Source: Desulfobacterales bacterium (GTDB lineage Bacteria > Desulfobacterota > Desulfobacteria > Desulfobacterales > JAHEIW01). Taken from it: 64,000 nt of DNA. Positions 17,100 to 26,286 of this stretch are shown one piece after another (the stretch's first letter is position 1; the number at the start of each line of letters is the position of its first letter). The stretch covers positions 58,676 to 122,675 of the forward strand of contig JASJAN010000023.1 in NCBI GenBank assembly GCA_030066985.1. Direction: 5' to 3'. A program made the position numbers and the translations under genes. A model generated the notes under the pieces. That model was given only the letters and a program-made list of their open reading frames with translations. It was not told the DNA's origin and made no database searches.

Positions 17100-18077
17100 A
17101 TGCCGAAAAACCAGTTGCTTTATCTATCAAAAGCAGATGTGGAAGCCGTCGGCGTAAGCATGGCCGAAATTATTGAATCATTAAAAACCACTTTTCGCGC
17201 CAAAGGTGAGGGTCGTACCGAAATGCCCCCCAAACCGGGCATTCATCCTGGTGGTGGCGATAATTTCATTCATGCCATGCCGGCCTACATTGCCGATTTA
17301 AAGTCGGCTGGAATCAAGTGGGTCGCCGGATTTCCGGAAAATCACTACAAGGGATTGCCCTACGTCACGGGTTTGCTGATTTTCAATGATGTTGAAACCG
17401 GTTTACCTTTGGCCGTAATGGACTGTATCTGGATTACGGCGATGCGCACCGGCGCAGCCACCGCCCTGGCTGCCAGCTATCTGGCACGCAGCGATTCGTC
17501 GGTGGTGGGCGTGCTGGGCTGCGGCGTGCAAGGCCGCAGCAATGTAGAGGCCTTAAACGTATTGTTTCCGATCAAAACCGTTCGGGCTTATGATGTCAAT
17601 GATGACACGGTTCAATCATACGCCGAGGAGATTCAAGCGCGTTTTAATCTGGAGGTCGTGCCGGCTGCAACCCCCCAGGAGGCGGTCAGCGGCTGTGATA
17701 TTGTGGTGACAGCCGGTCCGATTTTAAGAACACCCCATGCCACAATCCAGGCAGACTGGTTGGATGAGGGCGCTTTTGCCTCCCTCGTGGATTATGATTC
17801 CTACTGGGATCCGGCAGCCATAAATCAGGTCACTAAATTCTGTACCGACGACACCGCTCAATTGCGGCTGTATCAACAAATGGGCTATTTCAAAAATATT
17901 CCCGATATTTATGCAGACCTTGGTGAGCTGGCCAGCGGTCAAAAACCCGGGCGCCAAACCTCTGAGGAGCGCACCATGACCGCCAATCTGGGGCTGGCGC
18001 TCGATGACATGGCTGTTGCGCCGCTGCTCTATCAACGGGCAAAAAAGAAAAAAATTGGGACCTGGCTGCCGTTATGA
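17100..18077 (+). CDS. Ornithine cyclodeaminase/mu-crystallin family protein
   Basis: A 325-residue NAD(P)-dependent enzyme. Family features are KWVAGFPENHYKGLPYVTG (substrate side), the conserved MRTGAATALAASYLAR, the Rossmann motif VLGCGVQGRSN (about residues 139-149) and DYDSYWDP. Members deaminate ornithine to proline, or reduce cyclic imines such as pyrroline or piperideine carboxylates. The next gene encodes a D-amino-acid-oxidase-like flavoprotein, and liv transporter genes follow, so amino-acid or opine catabolism is likely. The exact substrate cannot be read from the sequence. A GGTTCA repeat starts at its stop codon. Confidence 0.88.
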   Translation: MPKNQLLYLSKADVEAVGVSMAEIIESLKTTFRAKGEGRTEMPPKPGIHPGGGDNFIHAMPAYIADLKSAGIKWVAGFPENHYKGLPYVTGLLIFNDVETGLPLAVMDCIWITAMRTGAATALAASYLARSDSSVVGVLGCGVQGRSNVEALNVLFPIKTVRAYDVNDDTVQSYAEEIQARFNLEVVPAATPQEAVSGCDIVVTAGPILRTPHATIQADWLDEGAFASLVDYDSYWDPAAINQVTKFCTDDTAQLRLYQQMGYFKNIPDIYADLGELASGQKPGRQTSEERTMTANLGLALDDMAVAPLLYQRAKKKKIGTWLPL

Positions 18078-18178
18078 GGTTCAAAGGTTCAGGGTTCTGC
18101 GTTCAGGGGTTTGACATATGCCGTCTGTCTTAAGTTATTCAACCTCTGAACCCTTGAACGTTGAACCTCAGAACCTGA
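18075..18178. repeat. GGTTCA-word palindrome at a stop codon
   Basis: It begins on the TGA of the preceding gene: GAGGTTCAAAGGTTCAGGG, then GCGTTCAGGGG. After a centre of about 40 nt come reverse-complement words, CAACCTCTGAACCCTTGAAC and GTTGAACCTCAGAACC. The same word family occurs at 55575-55702. Confidence 0.6.
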
Positions 18179-18220
18179 CGACAAAACACAACAACTTGCC
18201 TTAGATGAGGTTTAAAGCAA

Positions 18221-19390
18221 ATGAAAAAAACACATGACGTTGTGATTATCGGAGGCGGCATCATCGGCAGCGCCACAGCCTATTACCTGATTAAAGCTGA
18301 TCCATCACTTAAGATTGCGGTAGTAGAGCGCGATCCGACCTACGAACAAGCGTCAACCACCCTATCCATGGCCAATGTGCGCGTTCAGTTTACGCTAAAG
18401 GAAAACGTTCAGATCTCTCAGTATGCCATCGAGATGCTAAGTTCCTTTGAAGAGGATATGGCGGTGGACGGCGAGAAGCCGAAAATCTATTTTCGGCAGG
18501 AAGGCAATCTTTTTCTGGTAGCGGTCGATGGCGAAAAAGCTGCCCGGCGGGCCTTCGATATGCAAAAACAGCTTGGTTGCCGGGTAGAGTGGTGGGCACC
18601 GCAGCAAATCAGGGAACAGTATCCCCTTTATGACCCCCAGGCATTTGTTGGCGGGACCTTCGGTCCGGATGATGGCTATTTTGATTCCTACGGGGTGTTG
18701 ATAGCGTATAAGGCCAAAGCACGATCATTGGGTGTCAACTATTTGCAGGATGAAGCCGTCCGTATCCTTATATCCCCAAATCAGGTTGAAGGGGTGCAGC
18801 TGGCAAATAAGGGCACGCTGCCTGCTGAAATCGTGATCAACTGTTCCGGCGCATGGGCCTCAGAAGTGGTTAAAACCGCCGGTATCGACCTGCCGGTCGT
18901 TCCGGTCAAGCGCCAGGTGTTTGTGCTTGACACCGCCTATAAATTTGAAAGACCGCTGCCGTTGACCATCTTGCCGTCAGGTCTTTATTTCCGTACGGAA
19001 ACAGGCGGCCTGGTGCTGTTGGGGAAATCAATGGAAGATGATCCCATCGGTGTGGCGTTTACCTGGGACGAGAAGCGATTCATAGACCATCTTTGGCCGG
19101 AATTGGCTGAGTTTGTCCCGAAATTTGATCGCCTTAAGGTGGTGCGCGGCTGGGCCGGTCTGTATGCGGTCAATACCCTGGACGGCAATGCCATTCTCGG
19201 GCAATGGCCGGAGCTGAACGGATTTTACCTGGCCAACGGATTTTCCGGTCATGGTCTTCAGCAGGGACCCGCGGTGGGACGTTATTTGAGCGAACTCATT
19301 CTGAAAAAGCCTTTAACACTGGATCTTTCCATTTTTACCCCACAACGTATACTGGAAAACCGGGCATTGAGCGAAATTGGGCTGGTTTAA
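18221..19390 (+). CDS. FAD-dependent amino-acid oxidase/dehydrogenase (DAO family)
   Basis: A 389-residue flavoprotein of the DAO family (glycine/D-amino-acid/sarcosine oxidases, opine-type dehydrogenases). The dinucleotide motif [17 protein letters not shown] and acidic VVERD lie at the N-terminus. [12 protein letters not shown] and the C-terminal [20 protein letters not shown] are typical FAD-contact motifs. GAGGT lies nine nt before the ATG. There is no signal peptide, so it is cytoplasmic or peripheral at the membrane. With the upstream cyclodeaminase and downstream livKHMGF it forms a likely amino-acid-use island. Confidence 0.88.
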   Translation: MKKTHDVVIIGGGIIGSATAYYLIKADPSLKIAVVERDPTYEQASTTLSMANVRVQFTLKENVQISQYAIEMLSSFEEDMAVDGEKPKIYFRQEGNLFLVAVDGEKAARRAFDMQKQLGCRVEWWAPQQIREQYPLYDPQAFVGGTFGPDDGYFDSYGVLIAYKAKARSLGVNYLQDEAVRILISPNQVEGVQLANKGTLPAEIVINCSGAWASEVVKTAGIDLPVVPVKRQVFVLDTAYKFERPLPLTILPSGLYFRTETGGLVLLGKSMEDDPIGVAFTWDEKRFIDHLWPELAEFVPKFDRLKVVRGWAGLYAVNTLDGNAILGQWPELNGFYLANGFSGHGLQQGPAVGRYLSELILKKPLTLDLSIFTPQRILENRALSEIGLV

Positions 19391-19537
19391 CATTTTCTGA
19401 ACATTAGCTCTTGACTAATGCCCAAATGTTGTTTAAATAAGCGCCAAACCTTTTGAGGCAAAATCACCAACTAAATCTTATTTAGTATTGATTTCAGAAC
19501 CTTGGAAAATAGGCCAAAAAAAATCATAAACGACCAT

Positions 19538-19566
19538 TTGACATTTTAAGCCATTGAGATTATAGC
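19538..19566 (+). promoter_or_regulatory. Promoter for the first liv cluster
   Basis: TTGACA (19538-19543), a 17-bp spacer and TATAGC (19561-19566) form a sigma-70-type promoter. The leader to livK is about 120 nt. Confidence 0.5.
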
Positions 19567-19591
19567 ATAATGGTTATTTATTCCCGCCACA

Positions 19592-19618
19592 ATGCTGAAA
19601 GGAGGTGATCCAGTCTAG
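19592..19618 (+). promoter_or_regulatory. Possible leader mini-ORF with internal Shine-Dalgarno sequence
   Basis: ATG CTG AAA GGA GGT GAT CCA GTC TAG encodes M-L-K-G-G-D-P-V. Its middle is a near-perfect complement of the 16S rRNA 3' end (AAAGGAGGTGATCC, 19598-19611), although no annotated start follows it. A ribosome-pausing leader or standby site upstream of livK is possible; chance is not excluded. Confidence 0.3.
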
Positions 19619-19693
19619 TTATATCGTATTTAGTCGAACAGAATTCTCAACGTATCAAGCGTTATTTATATTAATAATGAAAGGAGAACCAAA

Positions 19694-20908
19694 ATGAATC
19701 GCAATCTAATTATGGTGTTAACATGTGTATTTGTGATCACATTTGCCTTTGGTATTCAAGCCAAAGCCATGGACAAAGATGTCACACTGCGCCCCGGTGA
19801 ACCGGTCCACATTGCCTATTGGGTCGTCATTTCAGGTCCAAACACTTCCTTAGGCACGGATGTGGTGCGCGGTATTGAAATTGCGATGGACGATTTCGGC
19901 GGACAAGTCAAAGGCTTTCCAATCAAGCTTTCAGGCCAGGATGCCGGCTGCAGCGCTGAAGGCGGCCAGGCTGCCGCAACTAAACTGGCAGCCGACCCGA
20001 CCATTGTGGCGGCCATCGGCTCCACCTGCTCAAGTGCCGCCAAACCCGGCGTGCCGATTCTCTGGAAGGCCGGTATTCCGAGCGTGTCGCCCTCCAACAC
20101 CGCTCCGTTTCTGACCGATCCCAACCGCGGCGAAGGCTACGGTGGATATGCACGCACCTGCCATAACGACAAGATCCAGGGGGCGATCGCGGCTGAATTT
20201 GCCTTTAAACAAAAAGGTCTCAAAAAAGCGGCCACCATTCATGACGGCAGCGTCTATGCCGAGCAGCTGGCGCAGGTTTTTGCCGCCACCTTCAAGAAAT
20301 TGGGCGGCACCGTCACCTCCATGGAAGCCATTTCTCCCAACGACACCGACATGCGCCCGGTTTTGACCAAAATCGCCACCGGCAAACCGGATATTATCTA
20401 TTATCCGATCTTCATTGCCGAAGGTGGTTTTATTACGCGCCAGTCCAAGGAAATCTCCGGATTGGAAAAGACTGTCCTGTTTGGCGCCGACGGCATGTTC
20501 TCACCGGACTTCTATAAAGCCGCTGGCATGTCAGCTGTGGGGATGTATCACTCCAGCCCGGATTTTGCGGCCTTTGCTGGTGGATATCAGACCTTTTTAA
20601 AGACACACATGAAAAAATATGGTGAAAAACCCATCGCACCGTTCCATGGCCATGCCTATGACGCCACCATGATGATTCTGAAGGCCATCGATAAAGCGGC
20701 CGTCAAAAAAGGTGGCAATCTGGTTATCAACCGCAAAGCGGTCCGCGATGCACTGTTGGCCACTTCAAATATGCAGGGGCTGACAGGTATGATTAACTGT
20801 GACCAGTACGGTGACTGCGCAGATCCGAAAATCGCGATTTATCAAACCGCGAAAGAGAACGTGAAAGAATTGAAAATGCCGGAAAAACCTTACTGGAAAC
20901 CATATTAA
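19694..20908 (+). CDS. livK: Branched-chain-type amino-acid ABC transporter, substrate-binding protein
   Basis: The periplasmic binding protein of a HAAT (Liv) ABC importer; 404 aa. A signal peptide (cleavage near AKAMD) is followed by a type I periplasmic binding fold: GPNTSLGTDVVRGIEIAMDD, AIGSTCSSAAKPGVPI and the GADGMFSPDFYKAAG region. AAAGGAG lies upstream. It is first in livKHMGF. The ligand may be a branched-chain amino acid or another amino acid; the adjacent oxidase suggests the latter is possible. Two strong hairpins follow, which would favour higher expression of the binding protein than of the membrane parts. Confidence 0.92.
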   Translation: MNRNLIMVLTCVFVITFAFGIQAKAMDKDVTLRPGEPVHIAYWVVISGPNTSLGTDVVRGIEIAMDDFGGQVKGFPIKLSGQDAGCSAEGGQAAATKLAADPTIVAAIGSTCSSAAKPGVPILWKAGIPSVSPSNTAPFLTDPNRGEGYGGYARTCHNDKIQGAIAAEFAFKQKGLKKAATIHDGSVYAEQLAQVFAATFKKLGGTVTSMEAISPNDTDMRPVLTKIATGKPDIIYYPIFIAEGGFITRQSKEISGLEKTVLFGADGMFSPDFYKAAGMSAVGMYHSSPDFAAFAGGYQTFLKTHMKKYGEKPIAPFHGHAYDATMMILKAIDKAAVKKGGNLVINRKAVRDALLATSNMQGLTGMINCDQYGDCADPKIAIYQTAKENVKELKMPEKPYWKPY

Positions 20909-20916
20909 TGTAACAG

Positions 20917-20950
20917 ATCAAAGCAGGCTTCTCCGGAAGCCGGCTTTGAT
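20917..20950 (+). promoter_or_regulatory. Intercistronic hairpin livK-livH, first
   Basis: ATCAAAGC-A-GGCTTC pairs with GAAGCC-G-GCTTTGAT around a 4-nt loop, a 14-bp stem with one mismatch. No U-run follows, so it more likely stabilises or partially terminates the livK message. Confidence 0.6.
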
Positions 20951-20965
20951 ACAAATTATATGAGA

Positions 20966-20990
20966 GCCGGGTATTCAGAGAATACCCGGC
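20966..20990 (+). promoter_or_regulatory. Intercistronic hairpin livK-livH, second
   Basis: GCCGGGTATTC (20966-20976) and GAATACCCGGC (20980-20990) form a perfect 11-bp stem with the loop AGA. It stacks behind the first hairpin between livK and livH. Confidence 0.65.
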
Positions 20991-21120
20991 CTACCCTGCA
21001 AGATTCGGTTTCCCCAACCGTTTGCCGCAACTTCAAAACACGCTCTGTCTCCTACTGTGGGCTACCACTCGATGTCACAAGGCAAACACCAGGTCGTAAG
21101 AAGGAAGAAGGACAATAATT

Positions 21121-22182
21121 ATGCTGCAACGAATTCGTGAACGAATAACACCCACCGATGTGGTCATGTACCTGATCGGCGGTGGACTGTTGTTTTTGGT
21201 GATCTGGGGGTCGATCGCCACTCTGATCAAAGGAACCTATACCGTTCGTCATTGGATCGATTTTGTCATCTTCGGTCTGGCCCAGGGCAGCGTCTATGCG
21301 CTAATCGCCACCGGATATACCATGGTCTACGGCGTGTTGCGCATGATCAACTTTGCCCACGGCGAGGTCTTTATGAGCGGACCGTATACGGCTTATTTTG
21401 TGGCCGCCTATTTTTACCGCAATGACTTTTTGGAGGCCCAGCCCATACTTTGTCTGGGGGTTATTTTCCTGGTGTCCATGGCCATATCCGTTACGATTGC
21501 CTTTTTTCTGGAACGGATTGCCTACCGGCCCCTCAGAGGCGCCCCGCGGCTGATTCCACTAATTACCGCGATCGGGGCCTCTTTTTTCCTGCAGTACCTG
21601 TTTCGCGGGCTCTATGGTTCCAGCTTCCAGGCCTATCCGGACATTGCGATGCTCGAAGGCCATTGGATGATCGGCGGTATCCGTATTCTCAAATTCCAGG
21701 CGATTGTCATCGTCGCCGCCATCGTGCTGATGTTTGCCCTGTACTCCTTTGTCATGAAAAGCCGCATCGGCAAGGCTATCCGGTCCGTATCCGAGGACAA
21801 GGAAGCCTCGGCCCTGATGGGCATCGACGTGGACAAAATGATTTCCATGACCTTTGTGGTCGGCGGTGCCGCTGCCGGTGCAGCCGGAGTACTGTACGCC
21901 ATCATGTTCAAACAAGTGCATTTTTTCATGGGTTTCATCCCCGGTATCAAGGCCTTTACGGCCGCGGTTCTGGGCGGGATCGGCAACATCCCGGGCGCAA
22001 TGCTGGGCGGTATTTTCCTTGGCCTGATCGAATCTGTCGGCCCCAGCCTGTTTCTCGACGGCCTGGGTATCGTGGCGCCCTATCAGCTAAAGGATGCCAT
22101 CGCCTTCACCATGCTGGTGATGGTGCTGATTTTCCGGCCCACCGGAATTCTCGGCGAACGACTGGCGGTTAAAAAAGCCTAG
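21121..22182 (+). CDS. livH: Liv-type ABC transporter permease LivH
   Basis: An inner-membrane permease; 353 aa with about 8-9 helices. Family motifs are FGLAQGSVYALIATGYTMVY, GVLRMINFAHGEVFM (the conserved N-F-A-H-G), an RPLRGAPRL loop, and near the C-terminus KAFTAAVLGGIGNIPGAMLGG. It is longer than the usual ~300 residues because of an N-terminal anchor helix before the canonical start (residues 15-40). It pairs with LivM to form the pore. AAGGA lies upstream of the ATG. Confidence 0.93.
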   Translation: MLQRIRERITPTDVVMYLIGGGLLFLVIWGSIATLIKGTYTVRHWIDFVIFGLAQGSVYALIATGYTMVYGVLRMINFAHGEVFMSGPYTAYFVAAYFYRNDFLEAQPILCLGVIFLVSMAISVTIAFFLERIAYRPLRGAPRLIPLITAIGASFFLQYLFRGLYGSSFQAYPDIAMLEGHWMIGGIRILKFQAIVIVAAIVLMFALYSFVMKSRIGKAIRSVSEDKEASALMGIDVDKMISMTFVVGGAAAGAAGVLYAIMFKQVHFFMGFIPGIKAFTAAVLGGIGNIPGAMLGGIFLGLIESVGPSLFLDGLGIVAPYQLKDAIAFTMLVMVLIFRPTGILGERLAVKKA

Positions 22183-22236
22183 TAACAGTTAATGGTAATC
22201 TAATTAGATTGCAGTCGGAAAGGACGTTTTTGCAAA

Positions 22237-23940
22237 ATGAATCAGGATCAATCTCCCTGGCGCTATGCGGTCAATATCGGGTTGATCGGTGCTCTGACAG
22301 TGGTGATGCTATCGCTGATCGGCATGGTCGAGGCCTTTAACAAACGCGATATTATTTACAAGGTCGTCACCATGGGCAACGCTCTGCTGCTGGTCACAGC
22401 GGTTTTTCTCAGCTACCTGGCAGCTCAAAAAGCCGGACGTGAAAAGATTTCCGTTGTCTTTGGCACGGCCATCCTCACCGCTGTAATAACGGCTGCCGGC
22501 ATTGCCCTTCTGGTGGTTATCGGCAAAGCCATCAACCTGCGGATGATGTTTATCAATGCCTCACCGGTGCTCTTTCAAATATTGACCTTTTACATGGGAC
22601 CCAAGCTGGGCATTCCCCTGCTGCTGTTAAGCGGAGTTTTGAGCGGTCTGTTTTCCAGTCTGCTCTATCTGGCGCCGACAACAATTCGCAAAATGGTCGT
22701 CACGGCCCTTAGCTGCGTAATCATTGCCGGTATGCTGCAGGATATGCTGCGGCCGGTCATCTCTCTGTGGGGGCCGCTGGCCAAGATCAACCTGTTCTTA
22801 TTTGCACCCAATGGTCTGGCCCTCAAAGGCGCCATTGGATTGTGCGTTTTGGTTGCGATCGTTGTTTTATTGTACCACCGCAAAGGGGGCAGCGTAAAAA
22901 CCAAGGTGGAAGGACTGCCTGCCAGTCAACAGCGCACCATGAAACTGGTCGGCGGCCTGGTTATCGTGTTTGTGCTTCTGATTTTGCCCAAAATACTGGG
23001 ATTGTTCCTCAGTGAGGTGTTGACCATCGTCGGACTCTACGTGCTTTTAGGACTGGGCCTCAACATCGTGGTGGGCTTTGCCGGATTGCTGGATCTAGGT
23101 TATGTGGCCTTTTTCGCCGTGGGCTCATATGTGGTCGCCATTTTAACATCCCCGGAGCTGGGCTTCTTTAGTTTTGGATTCTGGAGTGCCCTGCCCATTG
23201 TGGTCATCGCCGGTATTTTATCCGGTGTACTGCTGGGGGTGCCGGTTCTCAAAATGCGCGGTGATTACCTGGCAATTGCTACCCTGGGGTTTGGTGAAAT
23301 CATTCGAATTCTGGTTCTATCCGACTGGCTGCGACCGTGGATCGGCGGCGCCCAGGGTATCGGCCAGATTCCCAATATCAGCCTGTTCGGATACACCTTT
23401 ACAACACCACAACAGGTCTATTATTTTATCCTGGCCGGCTGTCTGCTGGTTGGTTTTATCTCCTGGCGCCTGCGGGACTCGCGTCTGGGAAGAGCCTGGA
23501 TGGCCGTGCGCGAGGATGAGGATGTGGCCCAGGCCATGGGTATCAATCTGGTGGCCACCAAACTGATGGCTTTTGCCACCGGGGCCGGTTTCTCGGCCCT
23601 CAGCGGCGCCATCTTTGCCACCAAGATCGGCTCGGTCTACCCCCATAGCTTTAACGTCATCGTTTCCATCAACATCATTTGCTTGATCATTGTCGGCGGC
23701 ATGGGCAGTATTCCCGGCGTTATTGTGGGCGCCTTCGCCCTGGTCGGATTGCCCGAGCTTTTGAGAGAATTCGCCGAGTACCGGCTGCTGGTATACGGTG
23801 CCGCACTGGTTGCCATGATGCTGTTGAAGCCGGAAGGGTTGTGGCCGGATGTCAAGCGGCGGCGTGAGCTGCATATCGAAGAAGATGACGAAGAAGACAC
23901 TGAGGCGGAGGCGGCCGGAACCGCCGCGGCAAGCAGTTAG
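22237..23940 (+). CDS. livM: Liv-type ABC transporter permease LivM (long form)
   Basis: A 567-residue permease. The canonical LivM core begins at about residue 240 (LYVLLGLGLNIVVGFAGLLD) and ends near residue 545, with LKMRGDYLAIATLGFGEI, the GPWMAVREDEDVAQAMGIN-like coupling segment and GGMGSIPGVIVGA. The first ~230 residues add about six more hydrophobic segments, making it clearly longer than the usual ~425. The C-terminus is acidic (EEDDEEDTEAEA). It ends nine nt before livG, with the livG ribosome-binding site AGGAGG in between. Confidence 0.92.
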   Translation: MNQDQSPWRYAVNIGLIGALTVVMLSLIGMVEAFNKRDIIYKVVTMGNALLLVTAVFLSYLAAQKAGREKISVVFGTAILTAVITAAGIALLVVIGKAINLRMMFINASPVLFQILTFYMGPKLGIPLLLLSGVLSGLFSSLLYLAPTTIRKMVVTALSCVIIAGMLQDMLRPVISLWGPLAKINLFLFAPNGLALKGAIGLCVLVAIVVLLYHRKGGSVKTKVEGLPASQQRTMKLVGGLVIVFVLLILPKILGLFLSEVLTIVGLYVLLGLGLNIVVGFAGLLDLGYVAFFAVGSYVVAILTSPELGFFSFGFWSALPIVVIAGILSGVLLGVPVLKMRGDYLAIATLGFGEIIRILVLSDWLRPWIGGAQGIGQIPNISLFGYTFTTPQQVYYFILAGCLLVGFISWRLRDSRLGRAWMAVREDEDVAQAMGINLVATKLMAFATGAGFSALSGAIFATKIGSVYPHSFNVIVSINIICLIIVGGMGSIPGVIVGAFALVGLPELLREFAEYRLLVYGAALVAMMLLKPEGLWPDVKRRRELHIEEDDEEDTEAEAAGTAAASS

Positions 23941-23949
23941 GAGGAAACA

Positions 23950-24735
23950 ATGGCCATTCTGAAAACGAAAAATCTCACCAAACAGTTTGGCGGCCTGGTT
24001 GCCATTGACAGTCTGGATCTGGAGGTCAAAGAAAACAGCATCCACAGCGTCATCGGGCCCAACGGCGCCGGCAAAACGACCCTGTTCAATTGTATCACGG
24101 GTTTTTACAAACCCGAGTTCGGCGAAATCGATCTGATGGGCCACTCTCTGGTGGGGTTGCTGCCCGACCAAATTGTGCGCCTGGGGGTTGCACGGACCTA
24201 TCAAAATATTCGGCTGTTTCCCGCCCTGACAGCCATGGAAAACATTCTGGTGGGTCTGCATACCCATCTTAAAGCGCGGTTTTTGGGAATAGTCATGGGC
24301 AGCCCGGGCACTCGCAAAGAGGAAAAAGAAGCCGATGAAGAAAGCAGCCGCTTGCTGCGTTTTGTTAATCTGGGCGGCAAAGGTGAGCTGCTGGCCAAAA
24401 ATTTGCCCTACGGCGAGCAACGCCGGTTGGAAATCGCCCGGGCCCTGGCCACCAAACCGCAGATTCTGTTGCTGGATGAGCCAGCCGCCGGTATGAATCC
24501 GAAGGAAACCCAGGAGATGATGGACTTTATTCAGCACCTGCGCGATGAGCTGGGCATCACCATTATTTTAATCGAGCATCAGATGAAAGTCGTTATGGGG
24601 ATTTCCGAAACAGTCACCGTGCTGGATTACGGTGAAAAAATTGCCGAGGGAACCCCGGCTGAAATCCAAAAAGACCCCAAAGTGATCGAGGCTTATTTAG
24701 GAACAGGCGCCAGCGCTGCGGATGCAGCCGCTTAG
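23950..24735 (+). CDS. livG: Liv-type ABC transporter ATP-binding protein LivG
   Basis: A 261-residue ATPase that powers uptake through LivHM. Walker A is GPNGAGKTTLFN (about residues 37-48), the Q-loop lies near VARTYQNIRLF, the signature region is NLPYGEQRRLEIARAL (LSGGQ variant PYGEQ typical of LivG), Walker B is ILLLDEPAAGMNP and the switch His is LIEHQM. The family-specific insertion (RFLGIVMGSPGTRKEEKEAD) is present. AGGAGG precedes the ATG. Confidence 0.95.
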   Translation: MAILKTKNLTKQFGGLVAIDSLDLEVKENSIHSVIGPNGAGKTTLFNCITGFYKPEFGEIDLMGHSLVGLLPDQIVRLGVARTYQNIRLFPALTAMENILVGLHTHLKARFLGIVMGSPGTRKEEKEADEESSRLLRFVNLGGKGELLAKNLPYGEQRRLEIARALATKPQILLLDEPAAGMNPKETQEMMDFIQHLRDELGITIILIEHQMKVVMGISETVTVLDYGEKIAEGTPAEIQKDPKVIEAYLGTGASAADAAA

Positions 24736-24760
24736 ATGAAACATCAGGAGGAATTTTACC

Positions 24761-25471
24761 ATGGCAATGCTTGAAGTTGAAGGAATCCACACCTATTACG
24801 GACATATTCACGCTCTCAGGGATGTGTCGGTAAACGTCGAAGAGGGCGAGATTGTAACCATCATCGGCGCCAACGGTGCGGGTAAAAGCACCATGCTCAA
24901 AACCACCAGTGGCCTGTTAAGACCCCGTAAAGGTTCGATTCGCTTGAACGGTGAGGACCTCACCCAGCTTAGGCCCCACAAAATCGTCGCAAAAGGCGTG
25001 GTCCAGGTGCCTGAGGGCCGCCGTATTTTTGGAACCCTGACGGTTATGGAAAATCTGGAAATGGGCGCCTTTATCAGCAAAGACAGCCAAAAGAACAAAG
25101 ACAACCTGGAGCACGTGCTGGAGCTTTTCCCGCGGCTTAAGGAGCGCAGCAAACAGGTGGCCGGCACTCTCTCCGGCGGTGAGCAGCAAATGCTGGCCAT
25201 GGGCCGTGCCCTGATGGCAAACCCCAAGGTGCTTTTGCTGGATGAGCCTTCCATGGGGCTTGCACCGGTGCTGGTTGATGACATTTTTGAAACCATTAAG
25301 CAGTTACACGCTGCCGGAACCACCATTTTGCTGGTGGAGCAAAACGCGCGCATCGCCTTACAGGTGGCCAGCCGCGGCTATGTGCTGCAATCGGGCTCGG
25401 TGGTGCTGAGCGATAGCGCCGAAAACCTGGAGAAAAATGAAATGGTCCGCGAGGCCTATTTAGGTGAGTAA
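24761..25471 (+). CDS. livF: Liv-type ABC transporter ATP-binding protein LivF
   Basis: The second ATPase of the pair, 236 aa. Walker A GANGAGKSTMLK, signature LSGGEQQMLAMGRAL, Walker B LLLDEPSMGLAP and switch LLVEQNA are all intact. It contains the EGRRIFGTLTVMENLEMGAF segment typical of LivF. CAGGAGG precedes the start. It is last in the cluster; 72 nt separate it from the convergent second cluster, with no obvious terminator between them. Confidence 0.95.
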   Translation: MAMLEVEGIHTYYGHIHALRDVSVNVEEGEIVTIIGANGAGKSTMLKTTSGLLRPRKGSIRLNGEDLTQLRPHKIVAKGVVQVPEGRRIFGTLTVMENLEMGAFISKDSQKNKDNLEHVLELFPRLKERSKQVAGTLSGGEQQMLAMGRALMANPKVLLLDEPSMGLAPVLVDDIFETIKQLHAAGTTILLVEQNARIALQVASRGYVLQSGSVVLSDSAENLEKNEMVREAYLGE

Positions 25472-25543
25472 CAGAGATTAGTGCAAGTTCCTTCCTCAGA
25501 TTCACAACCGCTTTTTAAAACCTACTATTTCTGACTTCTGTCG

Positions 25544-26263
25544 CTATAGCGCGCAGTATTTTTCGTATGCTTCCTGAGAGAGATGGTCGATGTCGCTTTC
25601 ATGGTAGATACTGCCCTGATAGACAATATAAGCGCGATCGCACACACTGCGGGCAAAACTCAGGTTCTGTTCAGCCAGTAAAATGGACACGCCCTCGGAC
25701 TTGAGTCGTTGAATGGTGCGGACCAGTTGTTCGACAATCACCGGCGCCAGCCCCTCGGAGGGTTCATCTAAAATAATCATTTCGGGATTGCCCATCAGTG
25801 TGCGGGCAATGGTTAACATCTGCTGCTCGCCACCGCTAAGGTTGCCGCCGGGCTGATTGCGTCGTTCGCCTAAATTCGGAAACAACTCAAACAGGCGCTC
25901 GGCTGTCCAGGGCTCAAGACCTTCACGCGGCGGCTGTCTGCCGACTTCAAGATTCTCCAGAATGGTCAGCCTGGAAAAGATGCGCCGGTCTTCGGGTACG
26001 TAACCCAATCCCAGGGCACAAATATTAAATGGCGGCAGCCCCTGGATCGCTTGATCTTTGAAAGTAATGGTACCACTTTTAGGCGAGACGATACCCATTA
26101 TGGACTTTAAGGTGGTTGTTTTGCCGGCACCATTGCGGCCAAGTAAAACATTGACTTCACCACGATGGACCTCAAGGGCCATATCGAATAATATCTGGGC
26201 CTTGCCATAAAAGGTGTCAAGGGATTCTATCTTTAGCATGATCTCTTTCGCGTCTGTTGGCAT
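25544..26263 (-). CDS. livF: Second-cluster Liv ABC transporter ATP-binding protein LivF
   Basis: A 239-residue ATPase with Walker A GRNGAGKTTTLKS, signature LSGGEQQMLTIARTL, Walker B IILDEPSEGLAP and LLAEQNLSF. GYVPEDRRIFSRLTILENLE is the LivF-type Q-loop region. ATG at 26263 is used here; an internal ATG at 26239 (MLKIESLDTFYG) is also possible. It is the last gene of the minus-strand cluster and lies tail to tail with livF of the first cluster. Confidence 0.94.
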   Translation of the reverse strand: MPTDAKEIMLKIESLDTFYGKAQILFDMALEVHRGEVNVLLGRNGAGKTTTLKSIMGIVSPKSGTITFKDQAIQGLPPFNICALGLGYVPEDRRIFSRLTILENLEVGRQPPREGLEPWTAERLFELFPNLGERRNQPGGNLSGGEQQMLTIARTLMGNPEMIILDEPSEGLAPVIVEQLVRTIQRLKSEGVSILLAEQNLSFARSVCDRAYIVYQGSIYHESDIDHLSQEAYEKYCAL

Positions 26264-26286
26264 GACGACATCTCATAAATTGACAT

